Positions 1 through 11,785 of a DNA stretch of 64,000 bases are shown one piece after another. The DNA lies in contig NC_054867.1 in the NCBI RefSeq assembly GCF_018320785.1, forward strand, positions 38,056,355 to 38,120,354, written 5' to 3'. The notes below the pieces were generated by a model, which did not search any database, had not been told where the DNA came from, and was given only the letters and a program-made list of their open reading frames with translations. How positions within the stretch are numbered: position 1 is the stretch's first letter; every line of letters begins with the position of its first letter. The position numbers and the translations under genes were made by a program. The DNA is from Cheilinus undulatus. Its lineage: Eukaryota; Chordata; Actinopteri; Labriformes; Labridae.

Positions 1-2285
1 ACCAATGGCAGGCCAATCCTTCTGTCATCATGTCTTGCTTTGCTGAACAGCATATTTGCACAGACATAGAAACTGGAGAAGAGAGCCTGAATGCCTCCCA
101 GTGGAGAGAAAAAGACACAGAGAGGCTGTGATTTTACCCTCAGAGTCACTGCAGACAGGAACACCTTTAAATAATGACTCAGATTCCCAAAAGCCCTGGG
201 GCTTTGTTGTAAAAATGTGAATAATTTGAAGACTTTTTGTGACAGTTAGTATTTTTGAACTTTTTGGTCCCAAAGAGATTGGAGGACAAGTTTGTACAAA
301 AAAACCTTAATTAATGGTTACCATGTTTAATGCAAACAAGTCTTTGAGTTTTATTTCCAGTCAGCTCTTTCTTTTGTCTTGATAGTCCCATTCCTTTTGA
401 TGAGATCACTGCAGCACATGTATTCTTAAAGCTTAGGTTGTCCTAAAACAGGATGTTTAAACTTGACTGTGCACCAGAGGGTTATTGTTTTACAAGCTTT
501 TTAAGACAACAAGTCTAGGCGAGACACAATGGTTAAAACAAATTGCATAGGGCTCAGAGGGTTAGTATGAAAAGAGTTTGCTCCACCGTTTACAGTGAGA
601 GTAAGAAAAATGTAATGAAGAATAGAGAGGAAAAGAATGTGGATAGGGGAGAGAAAAGATACAGCATTTTAGGGAACCGGATAGGTGAGAGATTGAAAAT
701 GTGAATTAAAGAAGAAATTACCATGTGGCTTTTACTTTGAACTGTTAATATTAATTACAAAAGAGAATAAGAGAGACGTCTCCTTCGCTTCTTTTCAAGT
801 GCTGATGTATTATCAATGTGCTGTCAAGAAAGCAAGGTCCGCTTTACAAATCTCACTGATAATACTTGATAATACTAAAAATAGGAAGTATTATTCTGTT
901 TGTGACCAGCTGAGTGCTGCAGTGTTGGGGGTAAAGAGAGTGACGAGACCAGAAGTCTGAGCATATGTGCCAGCGCCTGCCTGAGTGCAGGTGTTTTAGG
1001 ACACTTTTGCTATTATGCTATGTTTTGTTTCTATGTCGAGTCACAGTTGTGGATTTGCATATGCAGCTCTCAGCAAAGGTAGTAAGCATGTGCAATGTCT
1101 CATTCCTGGTAAATATCTGCTCCAGAAAACTGTGTCATGTTCACATATAGCATGAAGAACACCCACAATGACATAACCAGCAATCATCAACAATTAAATC
1201 CTGTGGAGACAAATTTTGCCCCTGACATTTGTCAGCAACATCACCTGTAGATTCATGACTAGTTGGCATTCATGCCACATTACTGTTTTCTTTATTTTTA
1301 GTTACTCAGCTTTCATTAAAGTAAAGTTATATTCACAGTTACAAGAATCTGATACCACTGGACTGTTAAAGTTAAACAATGCAGTGCTGTAAAAGAAGAA
1401 GATGCCAGAAATATAAAAACTTAAGTACAGACTCACAGACAGTTCTTCAGGAATTAAATGAAGTGTTACTTCTTTGTTAAATTACACCACCCTCCTGAAG
1501 CACCTTCATCAAATTCAAGAGGGAAGAAGACAAGGTATGCTCCAGGTAAACAAAGAAACAGGCTTCGTTTAATTAACTTTAGTCATTGTGAAGATGCTTG
1601 GAACATTGACAATTTAAAAAAATGCTGACTTCAGTCAGATGAAATGTCTTGTTTTTCTCTGCTGTATCTACAGCTATATGACATTATTAAAGCAATAAAG
1701 TGCACATACTGAATCTTTAAAACTAAGCCTGAAATTACATGTTTGTGGACTTGATAACTGCAGCTCTGCTGACTCTCAGTTGTAGATGTCAGCTGTCAGA
1801 CTGCCTGACCAACAGGCCAGTGCTGAGATCTCTTGTTCACCTTAGCTCAGGCTTTGATAGGCTTGTTCTTTGTCAGATTGAACAGCTGGATAACTTCCAT
1901 TTTGCTTGTCCACTTTGCTCTATTTAAATTCCGAAGAGCTGGTATTTGGACAAAAGGATTAGATAATCTTTTCTCCCGCCGTGGCCTCTTGTAGTCTACA
2001 ATGAGAGTGAATATCCTCCTGTCAGACTGATGTGTCCATTACTGTCAGAACGGCTCTGCCCAGCAGTGCTGCCTCAAAATGTTTTACTTCTCTAACAGTG
2101 AAGATAGCTGATGCATTTGGCTCACTTCTCAATGTTTGCTATTAAATACAGGCTGTTAAAGTTATGCCAGTGTAGCAGCTTTATTTAGACAATCTTATTT
2201 ACATGAGTATTACAGCAAATTTAACATCCAATTTTGGTGAGTTATAATGAAATGTTGATGGAAGTTATTCTTTATTCAGACTCAG

Positions 2286-2595
2286 TAGCAATCTGAGGGA
2301 AACAGCTGAGACCAAATGGTGCATGGCCCATGATAATGATCCAGCACAATACAGCAATAGTTGATACATTGCAAAACAATAATGTAATGATGCATCACAA
2401 TACCTGATCCACAAGATAATATGTCTCCAAAAAGCTAAAATAGCAATCTGAGGGAAACAGCTGAGACCAAATGGTGCATGGCCCATGATAATGATCCAGC
2501 ACAATACAGCAATAGTTGATAAATTGCAAAACAATAATGTAATGATGCATCACAATACCTGATCCACAAGATAATATGTCTCCAAAAAGCTAAAA
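2286..2595. repeat. two-copy 155-bp tandem duplication
   Basis: Copy 1 is 2286-2440 and copy 2 is 2441-2595. Both begin TAGCAATCTGAGGGAAACAG and end with AAAGCTAAAA. I see a single difference, TGATACATTG against TGATAAATTG. Such high identity points to a recent duplication by slippage or unequal exchange. No transposon ends are visible. Confidence 0.93.
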
Positions 2596-3205
2596 TGCAG
2601 GATTCATTTGTTCATTTATAGGAATTTAGTGTCAATTTCACATGTTAAAACTATTTATTTTGTTTCACTGCTGCCTGACATGATCCTGCTGTCTTATTTC
2701 CCTTCTGCCAAATAACTGCTTGTCATTCCTGTCAAAACACCACCATTTGAAGTCATGAATTAGTCATGTGAAATATGGAAATCAATTTAGAAAATGTTAT
2801 TTTGTCCTTTTTTGCTGGATTGTCTATATCTGGCACTAGCAGTTTGACAAATGTATCACACAAGTCAGGTGAATGATATATATCCAGGGCTTTCTGCAGA
2901 CATATGGATTAGTCAGCCTGTGGGAAAAGTAGCCAGTGAGGGGGTTCCAAATGCTTGCCCCCTGGCTTATTAAACAAAGTGAGGCTCAAGTAATAAGAAG
3001 GGATCTGGGGTCTTCCACCAGGAATTTTTGGACTTCTAAAACCCTGCAAACTGGAAATATTTAAGCAAAAACTAGTGGTGGGAATTCAACTATGTAGCAG
3101 GAAAACTTGACAGTCAAAAAAAATTAGCAACTTCCCAGGTGCTCAGATGGACCAGCAGTCCAGAAATTAGCTACTTTGGTCACTTTGGAAATGATTGGTT
3201 TAATT

Positions 3206-3377
3206 GGTGCAGATGGTCTAGTGGTTAAGGCAAGCCCCATGTACGCGGGGCTGGCCTTAACCAGCCTGACCCGACTCTACCCGACTCTCTCATTCCTGTT
3301 TCTGACTCTATCTACTGTTCTCCTGTTTATCTCATATATATGGGCATAAAATACCAATATATATATATATATATGAG
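3206..3377 (+). mobile_element. tRNA-derived SINE, degenerate, ending in an (AT)n tract
   Basis: The head reads GGTGCAGATGGTCTAGTGG followed by TTAAGGC, an RNA polymerase III A box. It continues as CATGTACGCGGGGCT and then CTGACTCTATCTACTGTTCTC, a body shared with the SINE at 27966-28156. The expected B box is missing, apparently lost in an internal deletion. An AT-dinucleotide run at about 3354-3375 follows the tail. Confidence 0.7.
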
Positions 3378-4226
3378 ATATTTCACCACAATGTGGGGTT
3401 GAAGTTCTGCTTAAGTTTCAAAGAAAAATTATAATATAAAATTAATTTAAGTTGATTCCTGTAATGAATAAAAAATGCTCAGGAAATGTGAGTTGTAACT
3501 TGTTAGTCTACAATTAGAATACAATAAAGTGACTAGCTGGTTGTTTGGCTGACAGCTAGAGCTTGTGGAAAGCCCTGGTATTCCCTTATCAATGTATACG
3601 AGTTTGAGAGGGGCATGTTTTTCTCCTAAGCAGGAAAATTGAAGCTGGAGTCAAAGCTTCAAATCAGTTCAATGCATGTATTGTTTTCTCTGACACAATA
3701 CTGACAGGCACTATTTAGTTGTGTATTTTCTGGCTCCTGCCGTCAGACTAATACAATGGTCTGACATGTCTTCTTTTGTTCACATAAATAATGTGTCTAT
3801 TATTGAGGAGATCTCTGTTTTAGAGAAGGCTGTGGTTAAATGAGGCTCACACAATGGACCAGAATTCCTTCTAATTATACCAGGATATCAGGCTAACTAT
3901 ATGAAACTATATCACTTCATTTAACAAGGTTAAACATATTCATTTATGCTAGGATCATCTACTTCATGCTTTACTTTTACATCTGAACACATCATAGTTC
4001 ATTGTAGTACTAAAACAATACAGTACAAATCAGAGTATTCATTTGTTTTTTTTCTGGCTGTAACGAATGTTATGAATTTGATAGCTTTCCTATCTGTTCC
4101 ACAGCACAGACATAGAATTTTTCCCTGTCACAGCCTGAAGAACTTGTTTAAATCCTTTTACTGTGGAGGATTTTCGAAGCTTTCACTCTTACTAAGCCAT
4201 CTCTCTCTGCCCCTTCTGTTCCCCAG

Positions 4227-4405
4227 CCGAGTCACTGAGTGTAACATCCTCACCCCGGGGGGAGGTGACCCTCCAGATTGGTTCCCCTCTCATCCTGACC
4301 TGTGAGGTGTCGGGGATGCCGTCTGATGTAAACTCAGGGCTGCTCGTTCAGTGGATGAAGAGGGGATCTGTAAGCAGCGATGTAGCTGGTGCCGGTGGAG
4401 TCGAG
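4227..4405 (+). CDS. igsf8: igsf8 exon: N-terminal half of the penultimate Ig domain
   Basis: The acceptor is a pyrimidine-rich tract ending CCCCAG. The frame needs one base from the preceding exon and reads ESLSVTSSPRGEVTLQIG, then LILTCEVSG (B-strand cysteine) and VQWMKRG (C-strand tryptophan). The donor I prefer is GAG/GTACTG; a second in-frame donor 15 bases on (CTG/GTGACA) would add VLTL-type residues and cannot be excluded. Confidence 0.75.
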
Positions 4406-7400
4406 GTACTGACTCTGGTGACATACTCAGACTTTAAGGGTCTGGTTGTTTTTCTAAATATGTGCACTTGGTTTTTTTTGGTATGAGAAAAAGATGTTGT
4501 GTTTTTGTTGAATTACAACAAACAAATATTTGATACCTGTTTTGTTTGTATTACTAAAAACCCACTATCAGGATATTAAAATGTAATATTCTTCGTAGTC
4601 TAAAAGAATGAACATAAAATTGATAGATTTGTTTGAAGATTTAATTTCAAGCATATAAAGACTAATTCAAAGATATTATTAAGGCCAGTTTACTGTCTGT
4701 AAAAGTGTGCATTTTTCATAGTTGTTCAGTTGAAATAACAGATAAATAGGAAATGTTTTTCTAGGGCATGTCCAAAAGCTGGAGGCGAAATCCTGATGAA
4801 TGACACTTGGGAATTGGCTGCAGCATCTTTTTCTCCTCCAAAAAATAATGGATTCATAACATTATGGCTTCAAGACATTATGGCTTCAAAATGTTTGCAG
4901 TTGATTGACAACATTAATGTACTGATCTACTTAAAAAACAGTCAGCAATGCTATATACTGTATGTTTGAATATTCCAGTAAGATGCCAACAGAGATTGTC
5001 GTTTAATATCTCAGTCCAACTCATGCTGACAAATTGTACTTTCATCAAGGTGGAGGTGGCCCGGATGAGCCCAGATGGTGTTGTGAGCTGGGGGGACGAC
5101 CTGAGCCGGTCTAGCGGGGGCTCTATGGAGAAAATCTCAGAGGGAAAATACACTCTAAAGCTGTTCTCAGCCCGGCCTTTAGACTCTGGGGTGTACCGCT
5201 GTGTAGTGAGTGTTTACGCTGGAAGAAGAAACCCTGGTCCCTCTACTCCAGCAACACACACCCAGAGGTCTGAGGGAGTCACCGTCAACCTCAAGACTAA
5301 AGGTAGGTGATGCTACTCTGTGAAACATGACTTAGTCTGAACTAGGGATGTGCAATTCACAGAAAAAATTGCACAACTCTATAAAAGTCAGTGGCAATTA
5401 TTTGAAGAAAATTTTTGACATTGGGCTTGTAATTGCATATCTTCATCTTTTAAAACTAAAGAATGGATAGAAACATAAGCTCAAGAAAATGGATTGTAAT
5501 TTAATGTTTTTTTTGTTGTTGTTGTTTTTTTCCAGGAAGCTAAAACATAGTCCAGTATCCAAAGAAAAGTATATACAAAAATAAATTACAACAAATGTAT
5601 AATGGATACAATATTATTGAGGAATAGACTTATGTGTACAAAAATATTTCTGTTTCCTGTTATTTTCTCTTATTCATTTTACTTGAAGCAAATTGTAAAC
5701 ATCTGAACAGAAGATGTCACACTTACTTACTTATCACATTAATAACTTTAGGTAGTCCAGTATAGATAGATGGCATTCTGTTAAAACCCAATCAGAGCAA
5801 GTCTGGTTTCCGTGAAGAAACCTATCGGACCCATTTTGACCATAATCCTTTGAATTTCTCTGACTGTAGTCTTAAAGAAAAAGTTAGTCTCTCCATAATG
5901 TAAATTTCATGAACAGTTTTTAATCAGTCTTCAAGAGTTGGAGCATTGGGTTGTAACCACTTCCTAGTCAGGGCTTTTTTCCTCCCATAAGTATTATTCT
6001 CATCAGATATTTGTGTGCCGTAGATTTAGTATTTAATGCAATGATACCAAAATACATTGTCTGAACATCTAGTGGTATCAGGATTTGAAATACATTTTCT
6101 AAATACTTATGTACATCATGCCAATAGGATTTAAGTTCTGGGCAGCCCCATAGTAAGTGGTAATGGTCGGCTACATTTGAACTACACAACCTCCAACAGT
6201 TTGTTCCCACACCTTGATGTTTCTTCTGAGCAGGAGTAATTAAAAAACCTCATGACGCTTTTCCATCCAAATTCCCTCCAAATGTGAGAGGATGTTGTTT
6301 TCCACTGTAGTTTACAAATATTTTCCCATTCATCTTCAGACATAACCATTCTGCCTTCCTTTTCCCATTTCTTTTTAACATGCAGGGTGTTCACATTTAA
6401 AGAGTTCTGAATATTTTTATGTAATCTGGATATTATTTTGCTTCCACTCCCAGATTTATAGGTTTTCACCAAAATGTTTAATATGTCATTATCCATTTTT
6501 TCAAGACCTTCAGACAATGTTTCATTTAGCCGGTGTCTTATTTGTAAATATCTAAAGAAGTCTTAGTTGTCTAGTTCATATTCTCTTTTTGAAGTTTCAA
6601 AACTCTTTAGAACTCCATTATGCATAAGCAAGCAATATGCTGTTATCCTTTAACTTTCCATACTTAGAATCTGGAATCTATCCTGTTTGGAACAAATGTA
6701 ATTTAATGTTTTATTAAAAAAAAAAAACAAACAACATAAAACATTTCACCTTGTCAAGTGGTAATTGTGAGCAAAAAAGGGGTTCATCCCAAAAAAAACT
6801 TAAATAAAAAAATTCAGACTGCAGCTGCCCTTCATAGATGTAATTCAAGGCTCATTGTAGGATTTGCTTCAAATTAAAATGCCTTCATTTGCATGGAAAA
6901 ATATATTCCAGAGCACCTCAGTGACACTACAAAGACCCAGCAGTGCTTCTGCTCTTTTGTCTTCAAATTCAACATTAAACAGTGTTTGAAACTGTCAAAA
7001 GAAATGTTAGATTGTAATTGATAGCTCAAGTATTAAACAAAATGACCAAATAGTCGGCTAAGAACAGTGGAATATTCTTAAAATTGTTATTTGATAAACA
7101 ATTTTGATAGTTGACATATAAAAAAGGACAAATGTGTAAACGTTTTGGATAAATTGCTGAAATGGTTAGCAGAAGTAATTGAACAGTGGTTAAAATGATT
7201 AGCCAAAAGTCATTGACATAGGCAGCTAACTTAAAAAAGGCAGCAATAGTTGCTTGAAATTGTTAAGCACTGTATATTGTTAAATTGTTGGCTATAAGTA
7301 ACAGATAAGTGAGCAAGCTAGCTTTAAAAACTGGTTAAAGTTTATTTTAAAAGATTAGGGTTGGACAAGGCAGCTTTAAAACTGGAATAAGCAGGTAGAA

Positions 7401-7600
7401 TTAATGGAAGATAGGCTAAATGGCTGACTTGTTAGAGAAGTAACAGAGAAGTCACTAGCTTAAGAATTTGGTAAACGATTGAAACTGATAACCGCAAATA
7501 ATAATTGGTTGGGGTTAAAAAGAAACCTTGTCAACAGCTAAAGTAAATCATTCACATACTTTTTCTTGGAACTGTAGATAGATAGATAGATGGATAGATG

Positions 7601-7658
<58 letters not shown>

Positions 7659-10600
7659 CAGACAAAATGGTTAGCTAAAAGTAGTTGATAAATCAAGGGA
7701 TATCTTTAATAATAAAAGCTTAATGGTGGACATGTAGAACTAACAGTGATTCGTTTGTTGTTGAAATATTTAGCTTACATGTTGTCGTAATAGCTGGCTA
7801 ACAGTAACATTTTTCTTCACATTTTCAACAGTTTGCTAGAAGTTAACAGTAATGGATAAATACTAGGATATTAAGCTAATAGTAAAAGTTCAATGGTGGA
7901 AATATTAAGCTAACAGTGATTAGTGTGTTGTTGAAAGGATTAGCAAAATAATAGTTAAAGTAGTTAGCTAATAGTAACATTTTGGACAAATTCTGAAAAC
8001 AGTTAACTAGTTATGGGAGTGTTGTTAAAATTATTAGCTTACCAAATAGTGAAGTCACTGGCAACAGTAACATCTTTTAGCAAAGTCCAATTATTTAGCT
8101 AAGTGTTAGCTTCTAGCTAACAGTAATGGATACATAGTGGGAAATTTAGTCATTAGTAAAAGCTGATTTGTGGAAAGTAAGCTGACAGTGTTGGGTGTAT
8201 TGTTGAAATAATTAGCTTACTAATTGTCAAAATAGTTGGCTGACAGTAATGTTTTTGGACAAATACTGAAACAGCTAGCTAACTGCTAGCTAAAAGCTGA
8301 AAGAACTAGGATGATTCTTAAAATGTATCTGACCATTGTAGATATTATCAAAGATAAGTTAGGCCAAGACTCTACTCCTCTAGGCTGTGTTTTTATTTCC
8401 TCCTCAATCATCTGACTTGAGTTAACTCCTCTAACTAAATTACATTTCTAAAAACAAAAGAGAGATAGAATCTTATTGACTCACAAATATAATAATATGA
8501 TAGTTTCTAGTCTCATTTTTGATTTATCACCTCTGTCTGCAGATGTGGTCGTTTCAGCCGTGGCTCAGCTCCCTCGAGGCCCTCTGTTAAAAAGAGGCAG
8601 CACCATCACGCTGATCTGCAATGCCACTGTGACTACCACAGGTCCCGCCCAGGCACAGGTGCAATTTCTGCGGTGGCCAATCCCTGAACCGTTTATCAGG
8701 AAGACACAGACCCCAGCTCCTGATGTGACTCTACCAGCGCCCCCTGTGGAGGAAAAACCCAGAGTAGTAGCTGCCCTCATGTATGACGGTGTTGCAAAGA
8801 TCTACATCAACACGAGTGAGGTCAGCATCGACCGCCTGTCCGCTGTCAGCTACAGACTGAGGGTTCACACCGCGTCAATGGAGGATCAGGGCATGTATGC
8901 GTGTCATGCAGAGGCTTGGGGCCAGGACCCACATGGAGGCTGGTACAACACAGGGGCCAGATCAGAGTCAAATCCAGTGACTGTTTACCTGTATGCCAGA
9001 GGTAAGTTGACACCAAGTAATGCTAGTGATAGTGGATCACAAGCAGGTCCAGAAGCTCAACTTTTAATACGTAAAGTTTGAATCATTTAAACATGAACAG
9101 AGCTAAAGCCACTGTGAATAAAGCCTGAATGTCTACTGCACCCCCTGCTGACTGGCTGGCCTTCATGTTAACAGATGGGACATGGGTCAGACTAGTTAAA
9201 ATAGATAAGTTTTCTCAAACGTAGAGTTTGTAATGAAAGTAAGCTCTAAATATGCTGATTTATGCCTAAGTGTTCATTTCTTTCAGAATAGTTTGGTTTT
9301 ACTTAAAAAAAAAGGGGGGGGTAACTGGAAAATTGACCGCTCTGTTTAGAAATGTGGCTCCTTTTAGTGCCTTAACTAGATTAGCACAATAGAAGAGTCA
9401 TTTAACTTTCCATTAATGCAAGTTTTAAGTCTTTCTGCTGTGGGCTGTACCACTGAGGAGTCTTTGACTTTTTTTAATCAGTGAGTTCAATGTGCACCCT
9501 GGATAGCAGAAGGGCTGTGGGGCCACTTCTGCAGCTCTTTTGTGCATGTCTTGGCTCCAAATCATGTTACCAGTGCCAGTTGATCAGCTTCCATTGTGGG
9601 TATTTTAGCTTCACTTTTGCACAAGTATATGGAGACAGACTTTCCATATAAATAAAGCCTGTCAGTTTACATTTACATTTATATCAGCACATTTACATCT
9701 TAAATGCACCCTGCTTTAGTTAACTCTGGCTACTGAGCAGCTCCCTTAAGGTAACTGGGGGGAAAGTGCTGCTCTTTCACTTTCCCTCCAGATTTATCGC
9801 AGTAGTCCGAAGATCGAACAGGTTAAACAAAAAAGGGACCTTGGTTCACAAGCTGGAGGGCATCCCTTGTAAATGTCAAGTGTAAATTTGAAGCAGTTAC
9901 TCTTGACCTTGAGAGATGCCAGCACATTTTAAACAGATTGATTAGCCTCTCCAACCTTCCTTCCCTCAAGCGGATTGCAGGTCAAGAGTCACCTGTATTT
10001 ATAGCTCACAAATGAAAGTGTGTACTTTTTTGTCCCATGAAGCAGAAAATTTGTAAAACTAAAAGAAAAAACATTTCTAGATAGAAGGACTGCCATCAGA
10101 GATTCCTTTTATTATTGAATGATCCATCAATGGATGTTTCATTTTAATGCTTTATCTAGCACAGTGATGATATATCAGCACAGTGCACGTGATAGTTTTT
10201 GGACTGTTTATGGGTCGATGACCTGCTTTCTACTCGCTGTAGTGGTGGATCCTGGGGAGGGAGCACATGTGCTTTCTGTGCGAGGGACAGCCCATTAACT
10301 TGAGTTTGATCAATTTGTGTCCCCGAAATGTTAAAAACCTACAACTGTTTTGTGCACCTTAACCGCTAGACCATCTGCCCCCAGCCATTTTACACTTTTA
10401 TCGGATTATAGCACAATGAAAGCTCCCATAAGAAGTTTTTAACCGTTTGTGTAATGAAATTCATACCAAGAATACATTTTGACCATCGATGGCTAACAAG
10501 GCCAAAATCAATGATACTTATTATTTTAGGAAATGATTTTAATACCTGAAACTGCTGCCAGGAGTTAGTAATCAAACAAATATGCTGCAAAACACATCCG

Positions 10601-11785
10601 CATCAGCTTTCATTCACATTTTCCAAAGCAAAGACTCACAAAAGGGCTACGTTTGTCTTGTTAAAGGGAGAAGAGATGCCTCCTTATCCATAATCAATCC
10701 AAAATCAGCACAAAGAGAGAGAAAGTTTTCTCACAGGAGCTTCAAATAGCTTTAACTTACAGTTGCAGTGTGTAAAATTGGGAAATATTAGCAACATCTA
10801 CAGTCTGTGTCTAGAATGTGGTGCTCACCTCTCTTTTGGCAACCAGTGTTATTTAAAGAAATGGGCTTCTGTTATTTGTTCCCTTAAGTGGTATTGTAGA
10901 AACACGCTACATACAAAAATCCAAGATGGCGAACTCGATGGAGAGGACCCTCCCTGTGTATGAATGAAAGGCTTATTCTAATTTAAAAAAACAAACAAAC
11001 AATAAAATAATAATAGTAATAATGATAATAATAATAATAAGAATAAAGCAATTTTATCATTCATGTGACTACTGTCAAATTTCATTGACAATTCTGTGTG
11101 AATTAGCCATTAAAAAGAAGAAGCAAAGGAAAAATGAGGCAGTTAAACCATTGTGCTTTAGGTAAGTGCAAAATGGCAATGCCATCAGAGTTATGCACTG
11201 CATTGGAGTTTACTGTTGTAAAGTACACCTGTGGGATTTAGGGATTTGGAACGCTATATGACATTGACTTAGCCACGGAAAAAAGAACATGTTATGGATT
11301 AAAATTATGCAAGAGAAATAATACCACAAGGTGCAGATGACTTTTGTCTTGTCCACTGAACTGTCTGAGTCTTCTTTTTATTTTAAGTCTAATGAGACAT
11401 TAAGGAGCACTGGTGGACTTATTTTAAACTGCTGTGAGTGCAGGGAGATGTTGCAGTGGCTTAATCAATGTGTGTTTAAAGGACAATTAAGTATGTGATT
11501 AAATTGATTTAAAAATGAATGCAGTAATTATGGATCTGAAATGTACAATGATTGATATATTAATGCTGACAGCCTGACTTAAAACACAGCCTAAGCTGTA
11601 ATTTTCTTGTACAAATGTCAGTTTGCATCATGGCTTCTGTCTCTTTTTGTTCTCCAGCTGCTGACCTCCTCCTCATCCCCCTGGTTGTCGGCGTCTCCTC
11701 TGCCTTGTTTGTTGGCATCCTCATCATCGCCACAGTTACCTGCTGCTTCATGAAGCGTCTTGCGAGGCAGCGTGCTCAAAAATAA
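4227..11785 (+). CDS. igsf8: igsf8-like EWI-family immunoglobulin superfamily gene, 3' half (4 exons, 5' exons outside window)
   Basis: This encodes the C-terminal half of a single-pass membrane protein. The exons I assign are 4227-4405, 5050-5302, 8543-9001 and 11658-11785; they join in phase to 339 residues ending in TAA. Exons 1 and 2 form one V-type Ig domain (LILTCEVSG, VQWMKRG, then DSGVYRCVV). Exon 3 is a full Ig domain (ITLICNATV, FLRW, DQGMYACHAE) followed by EAWGQDPHGGWY, a variant of the EWI-family signature. Exon 4 holds a hydrophobic span and the tail TCCFMKRLARQRAQK. From memory, human IGSF8/EWI-2 has the same CCFMKRL tail; that protein binds tetraspanins CD9 and CD81 at the plasma membrane and regulates adhesion and migration. 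IGSF8 normally has a signal peptide and four Ig domains, so about half the gene lies before position 1. PTGFRN and IGSF3 are the main alternatives, but the tail favours igsf8. Convergent with soat2. Confidence 0.85.
5050..5302 (+). CDS. igsf8: igsf8 exon: C-terminal half of the penultimate Ig domain
   Basis: This reads VEVARMSPDGVVSWGDDL and continues to the F-strand DSGVYRCVVSV. It therefore completes the domain begun in the previous exon, with an intron inside the Ig fold. It ends in phase 1 at AAAG/GTAGGT, a strong donor. The acceptor (TTTCATCAAG) has a weak pyrimidine tract, so the 5' edge is less certain than the 3' edge. Confidence 0.78.
5770..6710 (-). mobile_element. L1-like LINE remnant (3' part of ORF2, dead)
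   Basis: Read on the - strand, two overlapping open stretches (6517-6182 and 6210-5968) carry the C-terminal landmarks of fish L1-type ORF2. These are CWRLCSSNVADHYHLLWGCP with spaced Cys/His, then ELKSYWHDVHKYLENVFQ and, past a stop, a TRKWLQPNAPTLED-like end. Frame changes break the ORF. The 5' part with the reverse-transcriptase core is absent. It sits in the igsf8 intron between the two Ig exons, antisense to the gene. Confidence 0.72.
7080..8330. repeat. diverged higher-order repeat rich in TTAGCTAACAGTAA words
   Basis: The words AGCTAACAGTAA and TTAGCTTAC recur throughout. At a larger scale a unit of about 165 bp can be aligned, with best copies starting near 7678, 7846 and 8120 and a partial copy at 8006-8119. 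Each copy runs AACAGTAATGGATAAATA, then a GGTGGAAA-like word, CAACAGTGATT-like, GTTGTTGAAA, TTAGC and TTTTGGACAAAT. A GATA microsatellite interrupts it. It lies in the igsf8 intron just 5' of the last Ig exon. Confidence 0.75.
7575..7664. repeat. (GATA)n microsatellite
   Basis: About 22 tetranucleotide units of TAGA, with two TGGA variants near the left end. It lies within the diverged TTAGCTAAC repeat and is likely length-polymorphic. Confidence 0.97.
8543..9001 (+). CDS. igsf8: igsf8 exon: membrane-proximal Ig domain
   Basis: One exon encodes a whole Ig domain of about 150 residues, between CTCTGTCTGCAG and G/GTAAGT. Visible hallmarks are ITLICNATV, FLRW and MEDQGMYACHAEAWG. NAT and NTS are potential N-glycosylation sites. 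A proline-rich insert (TQTPAPDVTLPAPPVEEKP) lies between the C and D strands. Its GC-rich codons contrast sharply with the AT-rich intron around it. Confidence 0.88.
9002..11657 (+). other. igsf8: igsf8 intron before the transmembrane exon
   Basis: A 2.66-kb intron bounded by GTAAGT and TTCTCCAG. It holds the SINE head at 10352-10388, a short A9/G7 run at 9305-9320 and an AT-rich simple stretch at 10984-11045. Otherwise I see nothing. Confidence 0.7.
10352..10388 (-). mobile_element. 5' fragment of a tRNA-derived SINE
   Basis: On the - strand this reads GGGGGCAGATGGTCTAGCGG followed by TTAAGG, the A-box head shared with the elements at 3206 and 27966. Only the head is recognisable. Confidence 0.6.
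11658..11785 (+). CDS. igsf8: igsf8 last coding exon: transmembrane segment and cytoplasmic tail
   Basis: After TTTTTGTTCTCCAG the frame reads AADLLLIPLVVGVSSALFVG, continues as a hydrophobic helix to LIIATVT, and ends CCFMKRLARQRAQK and TAA at 11783. The twin cysteines at the inner membrane face are the known palmitoylation position in EWI-2, and the basic residues after them fit a cytoplasmic orientation. Phase matches the preceding exon. Confidence 0.87.

Larger units (their letters stand above)
1..4226 (+). other. presumed igsf8 intron, mostly unique AT-rich DNA
   Basis: The first exon in the window needs an upstream partner in phase 1, and no Ig-like exon is readable here. The stretch should therefore be intron, with the gene's 5' exons further left. 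It holds a 155-bp tandem duplication at 2286-2595 and a SINE with an AT dinucleotide tract near 3.2-3.4 kb; otherwise I see nothing. Confidence 0.5.

Noticed and set aside
1739..1927. Signal-peptide-like start (MFVDLITAALLTLSCRC) as a possible igsf8 first exon
   Set aside because: No donor in the needed phase follows and no Ig sequence continues it; hydrophobic starts are frequent by chance.
8565..8780. Open frame antisense to the igsf8 Ig exon
   Set aside because: Shadow of a GC-rich coding exon; the + strand frame carries the Ig hallmarks.
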